DNA of 64,000 bases from DMER64 sp964542305 (GCA_964542305.1 CAZITX010000005.1:1-64000); one strand, 5' to 3'; positions 40,219 to 49,425 are shown, counted from the first letter of the stretch. Notes: generated from the sequence alone by a model not told the origin. Made by a program: numbers and translations.

Positions 40219-40824
40219 ATGGCAAGATATACAGGCCCAAAAACAAAAATAGCCCGTAAATTCGGGGAGCCGATTTACGGTCCGGATAAAAATTACGAAC
40301 GTAAAAATTATCCTCCCGGACAACACGGGATGATGAAAAAACGTAAAAAAACTTCGGAATACGGTATTCAGCTTAAAGAAAAACAAAAAGTTAAATATAC
40401 TTACGGGATTTTGGAACGCCAGTTTCACAACCTGTTTAAGAAGGCTTCTTCCATGAAAGGTCGTAAAGGTGAAAACCTGTTGCTTTTACTGGAGAGCCGT
40501 TTGGACAACATCGTATTCCGTATGGGAATAGCTCCTTCCAGACCGGCAGCACGCCAATTGGTAACTCACCGTCATATTACGGTGGACGGAAAGGTATGCA
40601 ACATACCTTCCGCACTTCTCCGTCCCGGTGCTATAGTAGCTGTAAGGGAACGTTCCAAGAACCTGGAAGTTGTTCAGGAGAACATCTCCCGTTCTGTCAG
40701 CAAATATCCCTGGATAGAATGGGATGCCGCTTCCGTTTCAGGGAAATTTTTGAACTTCCCCGACAGAACCGAGATCCCTGAAACTATCAATGAGCAATTA
40801 ATCGTGGAGTTGTACTCCAAGTAA
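40219..40824 (+). CDS. rpsD: 30S ribosomal protein S4
   Basis: This 201-residue primary 16S-rRNA-binding protein has an S4 domain (RLDNIVFRMGIAPSRPAARQ, VTHRHITVDGKVCNIPS) and the start MARYTGPKTKIARKFGEPIY. No zinc cysteines occur in the N-terminus. It lies between rpsK and rpoA. Confidence 0.97.
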   Translation: MARYTGPKTKIARKFGEPIYGPDKNYERKNYPPGQHGMMKKRKKTSEYGIQLKEKQKVKYTYGILERQFHNLFKKASSMKGRKGENLLLLLESRLDNIVFRMGIAPSRPAARQLVTHRHITVDGKVCNIPSALLRPGAIVAVRERSKNLEVVQENISRSVSKYPWIEWDAASVSGKFLNFPDRTEIPETINEQLIVELYSK

Positions 40825-40841
40825 CATTTTAAATTTCTACA

Positions 40842-41864
40842 ATGGCCATTTTAGCATTTCAAAAACCCGATAAAGTAATTATGCTTGAAGCAACCGATAC
40901 ATTCGGACGTTTTGAGTTCCGTCCCCTGGAACCCGGATACGCCACGACCATCGGAAATGCATTACGCAGAATACTGTTATCCTCATTGGAAGGATACGCC
41001 CTGACATACGTCAGGATAGACGGAGTGGAACACGAATTTGCAACCATCACCGGCGTTATGGAGAATGTCGTGGATATCATCCTCAACCTGAAACAGGTCC
41101 GTTTCAAAAGAATGATCGAAGGCGTGGATGAAGAAACGGTCAGAGTGACTGTAAAAGGAAAAGAGGTTTTTACTGCCGGGGAAATTTCCAAGCAACTTAC
41201 CTCTTTCAAGGTACTTAACCCTGACTTTGTGATCTGCAATATGGATGCTTCTGTTTCCCTGACAATGGAGTTGCATATCGGGAAAGGACGCGGGTATGTG
41301 CCTGCCGAAGAAAACCGGATTGAAAACGCACCGTTCGGGTTAATTGCCATGGATGCCATTTATACTCCCATTAAGAATGTGAATTATTCCATTGATTATT
41401 GGAGGGTGGAGCAAAAAACCGACTACGAAAAATTGAACATCGAGGTTACCACCGATGGGTCCATTCATCCCAAAGATGCGCTGAAAGAAGCAGCCAAGAT
41501 ACTGATCCATCACTTTATGCTCTTTTCTGATGAGCGGATCAGCCTGGAACTTCCCCAGGAAGATGTCAGCACGGAACTGGATGAAGAATCCTTGCGGATG
41601 CGTCAGCTTTTGTTAACCAAACTCTCAGACATGGAACTCTCCGTGAGAGCTTTGAATTGCCTGAAAGCTGCCGAGATCGAAACATTTGCAGACCTGGTAT
41701 CTGTACCCCGTCACGAATTGATGAAATTCCGCAACTTCGGGAAAAAATCGCTGACTGAAATTGATATGCTTATGGATCGTCTGGATCTCTCTTTTGGAAT
41801 AGACGTTACCAAGTACAACATTGAAAAGAAAGTAAAGAAACATGAGACACAGAAAGACAATTAA
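40842..41864 (+). CDS. rpoA: RNA polymerase alpha subunit
   Basis: The product has 340 residues. The N-terminal dimerisation domain contains GRFEFRPLEPGYATTIGNAL and RRILLSSLEGYALT, and the C-terminal domain (about 255-325) has LELSVRALNCLKAAEIETFA and LMKFRNFGKKSLTEID. It nucleates polymerase assembly and contacts upstream promoter DNA. Its last 23 bases overlap rplQ. Confidence 0.97.
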   Translation: MAILAFQKPDKVIMLEATDTFGRFEFRPLEPGYATTIGNALRRILLSSLEGYALTYVRIDGVEHEFATITGVMENVVDIILNLKQVRFKRMIEGVDEETVRVTVKGKEVFTAGEISKQLTSFKVLNPDFVICNMDASVSLTMELHIGKGRGYVPAEENRIENAPFGLIAMDAIYTPIKNVNYSIDYWRVEQKTDYEKLNIEVTTDGSIHPKDALKEAAKILIHHFMLFSDERISLELPQEDVSTELDEESLRMRQLLLTKLSDMELSVRALNCLKAAEIETFADLVSVPRHELMKFRNFGKKSLTEIDMLMDRLDLSFGIDVTKYNIEKKVKKHETQKDN

Positions 41865-42420
41865 TCACCTGGGGCGCAAAACAGGTCACCGCAAGGCCAT
41901 GCTGGCCAATATGGCTTCGTCCCTCATACTTCATAAGCGCATTGAAACTACGGTTGCAAAAGCCAAAGCGTTGCGCACATACGTGGAACCACTTATTACC
42001 AAATCCAAGCTGGACACGACTCATTCACGCCGTACCGTATTTTCCTATCTGAAAGACAAAGATGCCGTTAGTGAACTTTTCCGTGTGGTAGCTCCCAAGA
42101 TAGCTGACCGCCCCGGAGGATATACACGTATTCTGAAAACAGGGTTTCGTGCCGGTGACGCAGCCGATATGGCTATGATTGAATTGGTAGACTTCAACGA
42201 AGCAGCTCTTGCCGGATCAACCAAGAAAGAAGTGAAGAAAACGACACGTCGCAGCCGGTCAAAAACTGCCAAGGAAAGCACAGAAACAAAAGCTCCTGTA
42301 GCAGAGACCCTAAAGAAAAAGGCAGAAAAACCCGTAGAAAAGCCGGTGGAGGAAACGGTTGAAGAACCCGTTGCAGAGGAAAAAACAGAAGAAACTTCTG
42401 CCGAAACCGAAAAGGAATAA
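41842..42420 (+). CDS. rplQ: 50S ribosomal protein L17 with long acidic/basic tail
   Basis: The product has 192 residues. The first roughly 115 residues are a normal L17 (MRHRKTINHLGRKTGHRKAM to MAMIELVDFN). The rest is a low-complexity tail, first basic (KKEVKKTTRRSRSKTAK) and then strongly acidic (EEPVAEEKTEETSAETEKE), with Pro-Val-Glu repeats. Such tails occur in Bacteroidota L17. A role is unknown. It is the last gene of the operon, followed by a strong terminator. Confidence 0.95.
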   Translation: MRHRKTINHLGRKTGHRKAMLANMASSLILHKRIETTVAKAKALRTYVEPLITKSKLDTTHSRRTVFSYLKDKDAVSELFRVVAPKIADRPGGYTRILKTGFRAGDAADMAMIELVDFNEAALAGSTKKEVKKTTRRSRSKTAKESTETKAPVAETLKKKAEKPVEKPVEETVEEPVAEEKTEETSAETEKE

Positions 42421-42432
42421 GCGGATTAACAG

Positions 42433-42471
42433 AAAATATTCCCGGGAAATTTTTCCGGGAATATTTTTTTT
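42433..42471 (+). terminator. Strong terminator after rplQ
   Basis: AAAATATTCCCGG pairs with CCGGGAATATTTT around a 9-base loop, followed by a T-run. It ends the ribosomal operon 12 bases behind the rplQ stop. Confidence 0.9.
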
Positions 42472-42484
42472 ATGCAGGAAGACC

Positions 42485-42492
42485 TATCTTTG
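42485..42492 (+). promoter_or_regulatory. -7 promoter element TATCTTTG for tgt operon
   Basis: TATCTTTG ends four bases before the tgt ATG at 42497. Initiation at the usual distance would fall at or next to the start codon, so the mRNA is probably leaderless. Confidence 0.6.
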
Positions 42493-42496
42493 TAAG

Positions 42497-43627
42497 ATGA
42501 ATTTCACTGTAGTGAACAGCGACCGGGAAAGTGCCGCAAGAACCGGTAAGATTAAAACCGATCACGGAGAGATCAATACACCCGTTTTTATGCCCGTAGG
42601 TACGCTGGCTACGGTAAAAGGTCTGTTTCACAAAGATCTGACTGAAGATGCGAAGGCTCAGATCATCCTGGGAAATACTTATCATTTATACCTCCGCCCG
42701 GGTACGGATATTATCCATAAAGCAGGCGGGTTCCATAAATTTTGCAGCTGGGACAAACCTGTTCTGACCGATAGCGGCGGATACCAGGTTTTTTCGTTAA
42801 CCGCCAGACGCAAACTTACCCCTGAAGGGTATTACTTTCAATCCCACATAGACGGGTCACGTCATTTTTTTTCACCTGAAAAAGCTGTAGAAATTCAACG
42901 TCTGATAGGAGCTGATATAATAATGGCCCTGGATGAATGTACACCCGGAGATGCGACCTACGACTATGCACGAGATTCAATGTATTTAACACAACAATGG
43001 CTGGAAAGGGGAATTATGCATTTTCGCCGGACTGAACAATTATACGGTTACAGCCAGGCTTTTTTCCCGATAGTACAAGGCTGTACATATCCCGTGTTAA
43101 GAAAACAGGCTGCAGAGCATGCTGTTTCCCTGGATGCTGAAGGATATGCCATTGGAGGACTTTCAGTGGGAGAACCTGCCGAGGTTATGTATCAAATGAT
43201 TGAAACCGTACACCCATACTTACCTGAAGACAAACCACGCTATTTAATGGGAGTGGGGACCCCGGCCAACATTCTGGAAGGAATCGCCCGGGGAATTGAC
43301 ATGTTTGATTGTGTAATGCCCACAAGAAACGGTCGCAACGGTATGTTGTTTACACGGGACGGTATAGTTAATATTAAAAACAGGAAGTGGGCAGACGACC
43401 TTTCTCCCGTAGATGAAAAGGGAACCTCCTTTGTTGACCGGACCTATTCACGTGCCTATTTAAGGCATTTGTTTGTTGCAGGTGAAATGTTGGGGCCGCA
43501 GATAGCCAGTCTGCATAACCTGGCGTTTTATTTGCAACTGGTTAAGGAAGCTGCGGAACACATTGAAAACGGAGATTTTACTTCCTGGAAAAATCAAATG
43601 GTTAAACGGTTGGAAACGAGGCTGTAA
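42497..43627 (+). CDS. tgt: tRNA-guanine transglycosylase (queuine tRNA-ribosyltransferase)
   Basis: This 376-residue TIM-barrel enzyme exchanges guanine-34 for preQ1 in tRNAs with GUN anticodons. The catalytic region LTDSGGYQVFSL, MALDECTPGDATYDYA, the GGLSVGEP loop and DCVMPTRNGRNG are all present. The usual zinc-ligand cluster CxCxxC before the final His is replaced by GTSFVDR (about 309-315), while the His in SLHN (about 340) is kept. The start ATG 42497 is supported by the promoter; a reading extended to 42359 runs through the terminator. It overlaps lptG by one base. Confidence 0.95.
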   Translation: MNFTVVNSDRESAARTGKIKTDHGEINTPVFMPVGTLATVKGLFHKDLTEDAKAQIILGNTYHLYLRPGTDIIHKAGGFHKFCSWDKPVLTDSGGYQVFSLTARRKLTPEGYYFQSHIDGSRHFFSPEKAVEIQRLIGADIIMALDECTPGDATYDYARDSMYLTQQWLERGIMHFRRTEQLYGYSQAFFPIVQGCTYPVLRKQAAEHAVSLDAEGYAIGGLSVGEPAEVMYQMIETVHPYLPEDKPRYLMGVGTPANILEGIARGIDMFDCVMPTRNGRNGMLFTRDGIVNIKNRKWADDLSPVDEKGTSFVDRTYSRAYLRHLFVAGEMLGPQIASLHNLAFYLQLVKEAAEHIENGDFTSWKNQMVKRLETRL

Positions 43628-44742
43628 TGCAAAAAAATAATAACAACAGAAGACCTTACAATTTCCATATTACCACGCTGGACTGGTATATAATCCGGAA
43701 ATTTATTGGTACTTATTTTTTTGCTATTCTAATAATAATCGGCATCGTTATCATATTTGACATCAGCGAAAAAATTGACGATTTTGTAGACAAAGAAGCG
43801 CCCCTTCGTGCCGTGGTGGTAGACTATTACATGAATTTCATCCCGTATTTCATGAATATGTTTTCCCCGCTGTTTGTCTTTATTTCTGTGATATTCTTTA
43901 CCTCGAAGCTGGCCGGACACAGTGAGATCATTGCTATGCTAAGCGGGGGTATCAGCTTCAACAGGATAATGTACCCCTATATTTTATCTGCTTTGTTTAT
44001 CGCGTTACTCTCCCTGGCATTGAACTGGTTTGTAATACCTCCGGCCAACAAGAACCGACTGGCATTTGAAGAACGTTATTTGAAAACAAGAACGGAATAC
44101 AACCGCAATATTCATTACCAGGTGGAACCCGGTTCGTATGTTTATATTGAATCCTACAATACATGGAACTCCACGGCCATTCGTTTTACACTGGAAAGCT
44201 TCAAGGGCAACGAACTGATTTCAAAACTTTCGGCTGAAACTGCCCGTTGGGATTCCATTTCCGGGAAATGGCGCCTGAATGATTACAATATTCGCCGTTT
44301 TTCGGATACATCGCATAAAGTAACCTGGGGAAGGCAGCTGGACACCCTGATTGACATAACAGGGGCGGATCTTGTCCGCCGGAAAGAATCCGTGGAACAA
44401 TTCAATCTGAGTCAGCTGAACAACTTCATTGAAACCCTCAGAATGAGGGGCGATACAAATATAAAATTTGCCCTGATCCAGAAAAACTCCAGACTGGCTA
44501 TTCCTTTTTCTTCTTTTATTCTTACGATCATGGGAGTGGCATTATCCTCCCGCAAAAGAAGAGGAGGAATCGGGTTGAATATCGGAATCGGGATCGCGTT
44601 AAGTTTTTCTTACATTCTTTTCCTGAGATTTTCGGAAATGTTCGTACATGCCGATGTTTTGCCGCCGGCTATAGCGTTGTGGATCCCCAATGTGCTGTAT
44701 GCTGTGATCGCATTGGTATTGTACCGCCTGGCCCCAAAATAA
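43627..44742 (+). CDS. LptF/LptG-family lipopolysaccharide export permease
   Basis: The 371-residue product is of the YjgP/YjgQ family: three transmembrane helices at the start (about 26-46, 70-90, 110-130), a periplasmic beta-jellyroll (about 150-270) and three helices at the end. It partners an ABC ATPase to pull LPS from the inner membrane. The start LDWYIIRKFIGTYFFAILII and PLFVFISVIFFTSKLAGHSE are typical. A second family member lies at 54356-55813. The ATG overlaps the tgt stop by one base (TAATG). Confidence 0.92.
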   Translation: MQKNNNNRRPYNFHITTLDWYIIRKFIGTYFFAILIIIGIVIIFDISEKIDDFVDKEAPLRAVVVDYYMNFIPYFMNMFSPLFVFISVIFFTSKLAGHSEIIAMLSGGISFNRIMYPYILSALFIALLSLALNWFVIPPANKNRLAFEERYLKTRTEYNRNIHYQVEPGSYVYIESYNTWNSTAIRFTLESFKGNELISKLSAETARWDSISGKWRLNDYNIRRFSDTSHKVTWGRQLDTLIDITGADLVRRKESVEQFNLSQLNNFIETLRMRGDTNIKFALIQKNSRLAIPFSSFILTIMGVALSSRKRRGGIGLNIGIGIALSFSYILFLRFSEMFVHADVLPPAIALWIPNVLYAVIALVLYRLAPK

Positions 44743-44764
44743 AGATATAAAAGCTGAGTTCTAT

Positions 44765-45721
44765 ATGAGTAAAACTATTTTAATTGTCGGAGCCGGAGGG
44801 CAAATTGGAACGGAACTGATCCCGCACATGCAGGCACTTTACGGGGAAGACCACGTAATAGCAGCCGAACTGCGTCCCGAGGTGTGCAGCAAACTATCGG
44901 AAAGCGTTCGCGTTGAATGTCTGAATGCTTTGGATACCGCGGCGTATGCCCAAGTGATAAAGAAATACAGGCCCGACTGGATATTCAACCTGGTGGCCGT
45001 TCTTTCGGCGACAGGGGAAAAGAATCCGCAGACAGCATGGCACGTCAATATGGGAGCCCTGCTCAACAGCCTGGAACTGGCCAGGGAATACGGATGCGGT
45101 GTCTTCACCCCCAGTTCCATAGGGGCTTTCGGCAACAATACTCCTTCAAACGGAACCCCGCAGGATACCGTTATGAGACCTACCACCATCTACGGGGTTT
45201 GTAAAGTATCCGGGGAACTCCTGTCCGATTATTACTTTTCACGGTTTGGTGTAGATACGCGGAGTGTCCGGTTTCCCGGCATCATATCTCACGGAACACT
45301 TCCCGGAGGAGGCACTACAGATTATGCCGTAGAGGTGTTTTACGCGGCCGTAAAGGGCGTATCCTATACTTGCCCTGTTCCTCATAACTCTTATATGGAT
45401 ATGATGTATATGCCGGATGCCCTCCAGGCATGCAGTAGTCTGATAGAGGCAAATCCGGCCAGACTGGTGCACCGGAACAGTTTTAACATTACGGCAATGA
45501 GCTTTTGCCCCAGGGAATTGTTTGAAGTGATCCGCAGGCGGGTTCCGGATTTTCGGATGGAATACAGTGTAGATCCGGTAAAACAGGCCATAGCTGATTC
45601 CTGGCCAAATTATATGGACGATTCATGTGCCCGTGAAGAATGGGGATGGAATCCTAAATGGGACATCGATGCCATGGCAGATGACATGTTGAAAAATCTG
45701 AAAGCAAAATTGTTGAAGTGA
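44765..45721 (+). CDS. L-threonine 3-dehydrogenase, SDR (epimerase-like) type
   Basis: This 318-residue extended short-chain dehydrogenase has the NAD motif GAGGQIG (8-14), PSSIGAFG and the catalytic YxxxK as YGVCK. The GIISHGTLPGGGTTDYAVE segment marks the SDR-type threonine dehydrogenases related to UDP-galactose epimerases. It oxidises threonine to 2-amino-3-ketobutyrate. It stands 22 bases behind lptG and one base before the exchanger gene. Confidence 0.9.
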   Translation: MSKTILIVGAGGQIGTELIPHMQALYGEDHVIAAELRPEVCSKLSESVRVECLNALDTAAYAQVIKKYRPDWIFNLVAVLSATGEKNPQTAWHVNMGALLNSLELAREYGCGVFTPSSIGAFGNNTPSNGTPQDTVMRPTTIYGVCKVSGELLSDYYFSRFGVDTRSVRFPGIISHGTLPGGGTTDYAVEVFYAAVKGVSYTCPVPHNSYMDMMYMPDALQACSSLIEANPARLVHRNSFNITAMSFCPRELFEVIRRRVPDFRMEYSVDPVKQAIADSWPNYMDDSCAREEWGWNPKWDIDAMADDMLKNLKAKLLK

Positions 45722-45722
45722 G

Positions 45723-46673
45723 ATGGATTATTTGTTGATCATTGCGGGGTTTATTCTACTGACGGCAGGTGCCAATATCCTGATAAACGGGGCAACAGGA
45801 CTGGCCGCAAAATTCAATATTTCTAACCTGGTAATAGGACTGACGGTCGTTGCTTTTGGCACTTCCGCTCCGGAACTGGTGGTTAACGTGGTGGCAGCCA
45901 TTGAAGGCAGTAATGAAATTGCACTTACCAATGTCCTGGGAAGCAATTCCATAAACACTTTCGTCATACTGGGCCTTTCTGCCTTGTTTTATCCCTTGTT
46001 AACACAGCGTTCGACTATTCGTGTGGAAATCCCCCTGAGTTTGTTCGCGGCAGTGGCGGTGCTGGTACTGGGGAGCGGTATGATCTTTTCTCCCGTGAAA
46101 GGATTATCACGTTTGGACGGGTTGTTTCTACTGCTATGCTTTGCCGCGTTTATGATTTATGTTTTTTACCTGGCCAAAAAGGGGGAAGCCCCGGTGGCTG
46201 ACGAAAATTACCGGCCCATGGGCATTACGAAAGCTGTGTTTTTCGTGGTTGGCGGACTGGCCGGACTGGGCATTGGGGCCGAGATGATCGTCCGTTCCGC
46301 GGTTAACCTGGCTGTTTCGTGGGGTGTAAGCCAGGCCGTGGTGGGAGTCACGATCGTGGCCCTGGGAACGTCACTTCCCGAGTTGGCCACCTCTGTGGCC
46401 GCTGCATACAAAAAGAGCGCTGACATTGCTGTGGGCAATATAATAGGATCCAACATCTTCAATGTATTTCTTGTGTTGGGCGTGAGTTCCGTTATCCGGC
46501 CGCTTCCCATGTATCCGAACCTGGTGGCGGATGCTGCCGTTGCTGCAACAGGAAGCCTGTTGTTGCTGGTTTTTGTGGGTCCCGGCAAAAAACACATGCT
46601 AAAGAGAACGCACGGTATTATCCTGCTGGTTGTCTATGCCGCTTACCTGGCATGGATCATTGGTACGCTGTAA
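45723..46673 (+). CDS. Calcium/sodium antiporter (YrbG/CaCA family)
   Basis: This 316-residue membrane protein is built from two inverted repeats, each with an alpha-motif: GTSAPELVVNVVAAIEG and GTSLPELATSVAAAYKK, followed by GSNSINTFVILG and GSNIFNVFLVLG. This is diagnostic for CaCA exchangers. About ten transmembrane helices are seen. It ends three bases before the convergent nucleoside-transporter stop. Confidence 0.93.
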   Translation: MDYLLIIAGFILLTAGANILINGATGLAAKFNISNLVIGLTVVAFGTSAPELVVNVVAAIEGSNEIALTNVLGSNSINTFVILGLSALFYPLLTQRSTIRVEIPLSLFAAVAVLVLGSGMIFSPVKGLSRLDGLFLLLCFAAFMIYVFYLAKKGEAPVADENYRPMGITKAVFFVVGGLAGLGIGAEMIVRSAVNLAVSWGVSQAVVGVTIVALGTSLPELATSVAAAYKKSADIAVGNIIGSNIFNVFLVLGVSSVIRPLPMYPNLVADAAVAATGSLLLLVFVGPGKKHMLKRTHGIILLVVYAAYLAWIIGTL

Positions 46674-46676
46674 ATT

Positions 46677-48119
46677 CTACAGGAACATACCGATCATGGA
46701 AGCCGACAACAAACCGGCCAATGTGGCACCCAAAAGGGCCCTGAATCCATACTTGGCCAGTAAATGCCTTTGATTGGGAGCAATTCCTCCTATTCCTCCT
46801 ATCTGTATTCCTACAGAAGCAAAATTGGCAAACCCGCATAATACGTAGGTGGAAATGATCAGGGATTTTGTGCTCACAAAAGAACCTGCCTGGATCATTT
46901 GTGCCAGGCTGCTGTATCCCACAAATTCCGTCATTATCAGCTTCTCTCCCAGCAGACGGCCAACCAGGGCCAGGTCCTGTCCGGTAACCCCTGTCAGCCA
47001 GATTACAGGGGCAAAAAGATAAGATAGCACACACTCCATAGACAGGCTGTCGTACATCCCGTTGGTCCAGTTGGCGATCAGGTTGTTCAGATGAGTCCAT
47101 TCGCCCACTTTCCCGAATATGTAATTCAAGCCCGCGATCAAGGCATAAAAGACCAATAACATAGCCGCTACGTTGGCGGCCAGTTTCAACCCGTCTATGG
47201 ATCCGTTGGCTATGGAATCCAACGCGCTTTTCCCCATTTTTTCCTTGGAAACGCTTACCGAGTTGTCAATGGCTTCTGTCTGTGGTACCAGGATTTTTGC
47301 CATGGCTATGGCTCCGGGTGCCGCCATGACAGAGGCGGATAGCAGGTGTTTGGCAAAAGCTACGCTCATTTGAACGTCTCCGCCTCCCAACATCCCTATG
47401 TAAGCCGCCAGTACACCGCCGGCCATGGTACTCATGCCCGCTGTCATGACGAGCATGACCTCGGACTTTGTCATTTTTGGAATATATGCCTTAACCAACA
47501 GCGGAGCTTCTGTCTGTCCCAGGAAAATGTTTCCGGCTGTGGAAAGACTCTCGGCACCGGATATGCGCATAAGTTTTGTAAAGACCCAGGCCATAACCCA
47601 TACCACTTTCTGGATGATGCCCCAGTAAAACAGCAGGGAGGTAAGGGCAGAGAAAAATATGATGGTGGGCAGGATCTGGAATGCAAAAACGTAGCCGAAC
47701 CGGCTTTGGTCCATCAACGAACCAAACAGGAATTCAGATCCCGCTCGTGTCCAGTCCAGGACTTTAACAAAGGCCCTGCCAAAGACATCAAAAACCATCT
47801 GTACGGCAGGTACAGAAAGGATCCCGATGGCAATAAGCAATTGCAATGCAAGGGCTATTCCCACGGTGCGCCAGTTGACATGGCGCTTGTCAGTGCTGAA
47901 AAGCCAGGCTATAAGCAACAGGGAAAAAACGCCCAATAAACCCCTGAGGATGGACTTAATATTAAAGACAAATTGCCGGCTCTCCAGGATGCCCTGGTAG
48001 GGATTCTCAGCTTCAAGAATCTCTGTACCGGACTGGACTACAACAGTGGAATCGTTTTGTGCCTGCATGACATTTACCGATAGCACCATACAGAACAGAA
48101 GGAATAGTACTTTTTTCAC
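46677..48119 (-). CDS. Concentrative nucleoside transporter (NupC/CNT)
   Basis: The 480-residue product has a cleavable-looking signal (MKKVLFLLFCMVLSVNVMQA) and a short periplasmic stretch, followed by about nine helices. Hallmarks of the CNT family are GNIFLGQTEAPLLVKAYI, the GGVLAAYIGMLGG segment and ASVMAAPGAIAMAKI. The leading signal peptide is unusual relative to E. coli NupC but frequent in Bacteroidota. The start codon is GTG at 48119. Promoter TATCTTTG lies 25 bases upstream. Confidence 0.92.
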   Translation of the reverse strand: MKKVLFLLFCMVLSVNVMQAQNDSTVVVQSGTEILEAENPYQGILESRQFVFNIKSILRGLLGVFSLLLIAWLFSTDKRHVNWRTVGIALALQLLIAIGILSVPAVQMVFDVFGRAFVKVLDWTRAGSEFLFGSLMDQSRFGYVFAFQILPTIIFFSALTSLLFYWGIIQKVVWVMAWVFTKLMRISGAESLSTAGNIFLGQTEAPLLVKAYIPKMTKSEVMLVMTAGMSTMAGGVLAAYIGMLGGGDVQMSVAFAKHLLSASVMAAPGAIAMAKILVPQTEAIDNSVSVSKEKMGKSALDSIANGSIDGLKLAANVAAMLLVFYALIAGLNYIFGKVGEWTHLNNLIANWTNGMYDSLSMECVLSYLFAPVIWLTGVTGQDLALVGRLLGEKLIMTEFVGYSSLAQMIQAGSFVSTKSLIISTYVLCGFANFASVGIQIGGIGGIAPNQRHLLAKYGFRALLGATLAGLLSASMIGMFL

Positions 48120-48144
48120 AAGGATGGTTTTTGGAGTAACTGCG

Positions 48145-48152
48145 CAAAGATA
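48145..48152 (-). promoter_or_regulatory. -7 promoter element TATCTTTG for the nucleoside transporter
   Basis: TATCTTTG on the minus strand ends 25 bases before the GTG start. It is divergent from the GSCFA promoter 11 bases away. Confidence 0.6.
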
Positions 48153-48162
48153 AACAAAATGC

Positions 48163-48170
48163 TAACTTTG
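48163..48170 (+). promoter_or_regulatory. -7 promoter element TAACTTTG for the GSCFA gene
   Basis: TAACTTTG ends five bases before the ATG at 48176, predicting a leaderless mRNA. Confidence 0.55.
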
Positions 48171-48175
48171 CGCAT

Positions 48176-49114
48176 ATGGAATGGCAAACAAAAATCACGG
48201 CAGGATCTTTACAACCTCCGTTTTCTTACGCTACCCGGTTCCTGTTCGCAGGATCCTGTTTTGCACAGGAAATGGCACAGCAGATGAGGGATCTTCATTT
48301 TCAGGTGGCTGAGGATGCTTTTGGCCCGTTATTTAATCCGGCTTCCATAGCTTCCGCACTGGAGCGCCTGGAAAATCCCGGATTCTTTACTTTACAAGAT
48401 GTGATGCAATTCCCATACGAAGCCTTCGGTTCCCTGTACCATCACACTTCGTTTTCACGGGAAACTCCCGAAGTCTTTCTGGAACAAGCCAATGCCGTTT
48501 TGAAAGAAGCTTCGGATTTTTTCAAAACGGCAGGTATTGTTGTTATTACCCTGGGAACAGCCTGGGTCTATAAATACAATGGTTCGGTAGTGGCAAACTG
48601 CCACAAAATGCCGGCCCGTCAGTTTGAACGTGTGTTTCTGGAACCTGCTGATATTTTTAATGTGTTGGCACCTGTCATTGAAAGGAACAGGGATAAAAAA
48701 TGGATCATGACAGTCAGTCCCATACGTCACCTGGCCGACGGGGCTCACGGCAATCAATTGAGCAAGGCTTCGCTTCACCTTGCCGTAAAACAATTGCAGG
48801 ATAGATTTCCCGGTATCTGGTACTTTCCATCTTATGAACTGGTAATGGACGAATTGCGTGATTACAGATTTTATGCCAACGACCGCTGCCACCTTACCCA
48901 GGAAACTACTTCCTACATCCGGGAACAGTTTCTGGAAGTTGCTGCAGATCAGGAAACCAGGGCTCTTGTAAGAAAAATGGAGAAGCTTAACTCCTCTTAT
49001 GCGCACAAACCCCTCTTTCCCCGGTCCGGATCTTACGAGAAATTTCTGAAAAATCTTGAGAAACAAAGGGCAGAATTGCTGCAAACTATTGGAAACAAAA
49101 TAAAAAAGTATTAG
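48176..49114 (+). CDS. GSCFA-domain protein
   Basis: The 312-residue protein has the defining GSCFA motif (FAGSCFAQEMAQQM, about 23-36) and GPLFNPASIASALERL. The catalytic-looking blocks VITLGTAWVY, TVSPIRHLADG and FYANDRCHLTQE suggest an SGNH-hydrolase-like fold. Substrate unknown. It lacks a signal peptide, so it is probably cytoplasmic. The stop TAG is part of the promoter element for the HU gene. Confidence 0.92.
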   Translation: MEWQTKITAGSLQPPFSYATRFLFAGSCFAQEMAQQMRDLHFQVAEDAFGPLFNPASIASALERLENPGFFTLQDVMQFPYEAFGSLYHHTSFSRETPEVFLEQANAVLKEASDFFKTAGIVVITLGTAWVYKYNGSVVANCHKMPARQFERVFLEPADIFNVLAPVIERNRDKKWIMTVSPIRHLADGAHGNQLSKASLHLAVKQLQDRFPGIWYFPSYELVMDELRDYRFYANDRCHLTQETTSYIREQFLEVAADQETRALVRKMEKLNSSYAHKPLFPRSGSYEKFLKNLEKQRAELLQTIGNKIKKY

Positions 49115-49119
49115 ATTTG
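49112..49119 (+). promoter_or_regulatory. -7 promoter element TAGATTTG for the HU gene
   Basis: TAGATTTG begins with the stop codon of the GSCFA gene and lies 48 bases before the HU ATG. Confidence 0.5.
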
Positions 49120-49167
49120 TGGCAACGCCATTATGAAAACATTCATTTAACCTAATATTTAACTATT

Positions 49168-49425
49168 ATGAACAAAGCAGATCTTATTGCCGCAATGGCT
49201 GCAGAATCCGGACTTTCAAAAGTTGATTCAAAAAAAGCGTTGGACGCTTTTCTTGCCACCACAACCAAAGCAATGAAAAAAGGTGAAAGAGTTACTCTTG
49301 TCGGGTTTGGCTCATTTGTTGTAGGACACAGGGGCGAAAGGACAGGACGTAATCCTCGTACCGGGGCCACCATTAAAATCAAAGCTAAAAAAGTTGTTAA
49401 GTTCCGCCCCAGTATTGAACTGTAG
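49168..49425 (+). CDS. HU-family DNA-binding protein
   Basis: The 85-residue nucleoid protein has the start MNKADLIAAMAAESGLSKVD, VTLVGFGSFVVGHRGERTGR and NPRTGATIKIKA (the DNA-embracing arm). It bends DNA non-specifically as a dimer. Slightly shorter than the usual 90 residues. It has its own promoter and terminator, so it is a single-gene unit. Confidence 0.95.
   Translation: MNKADLIAAMAAESGLSKVDSKKALDAFLATTTKAMKKGERVTLVGFGSFVVGHRGERTGRNPRTGATIKIKAKKVVKFRPSIEL

Noticed and set aside
42359..42496. N-terminal extension of Tgt
   Set aside because: The extension is the out-of-frame rplQ tail, the terminator and the promoter. ATG 42497 starts the known Tgt sequence.
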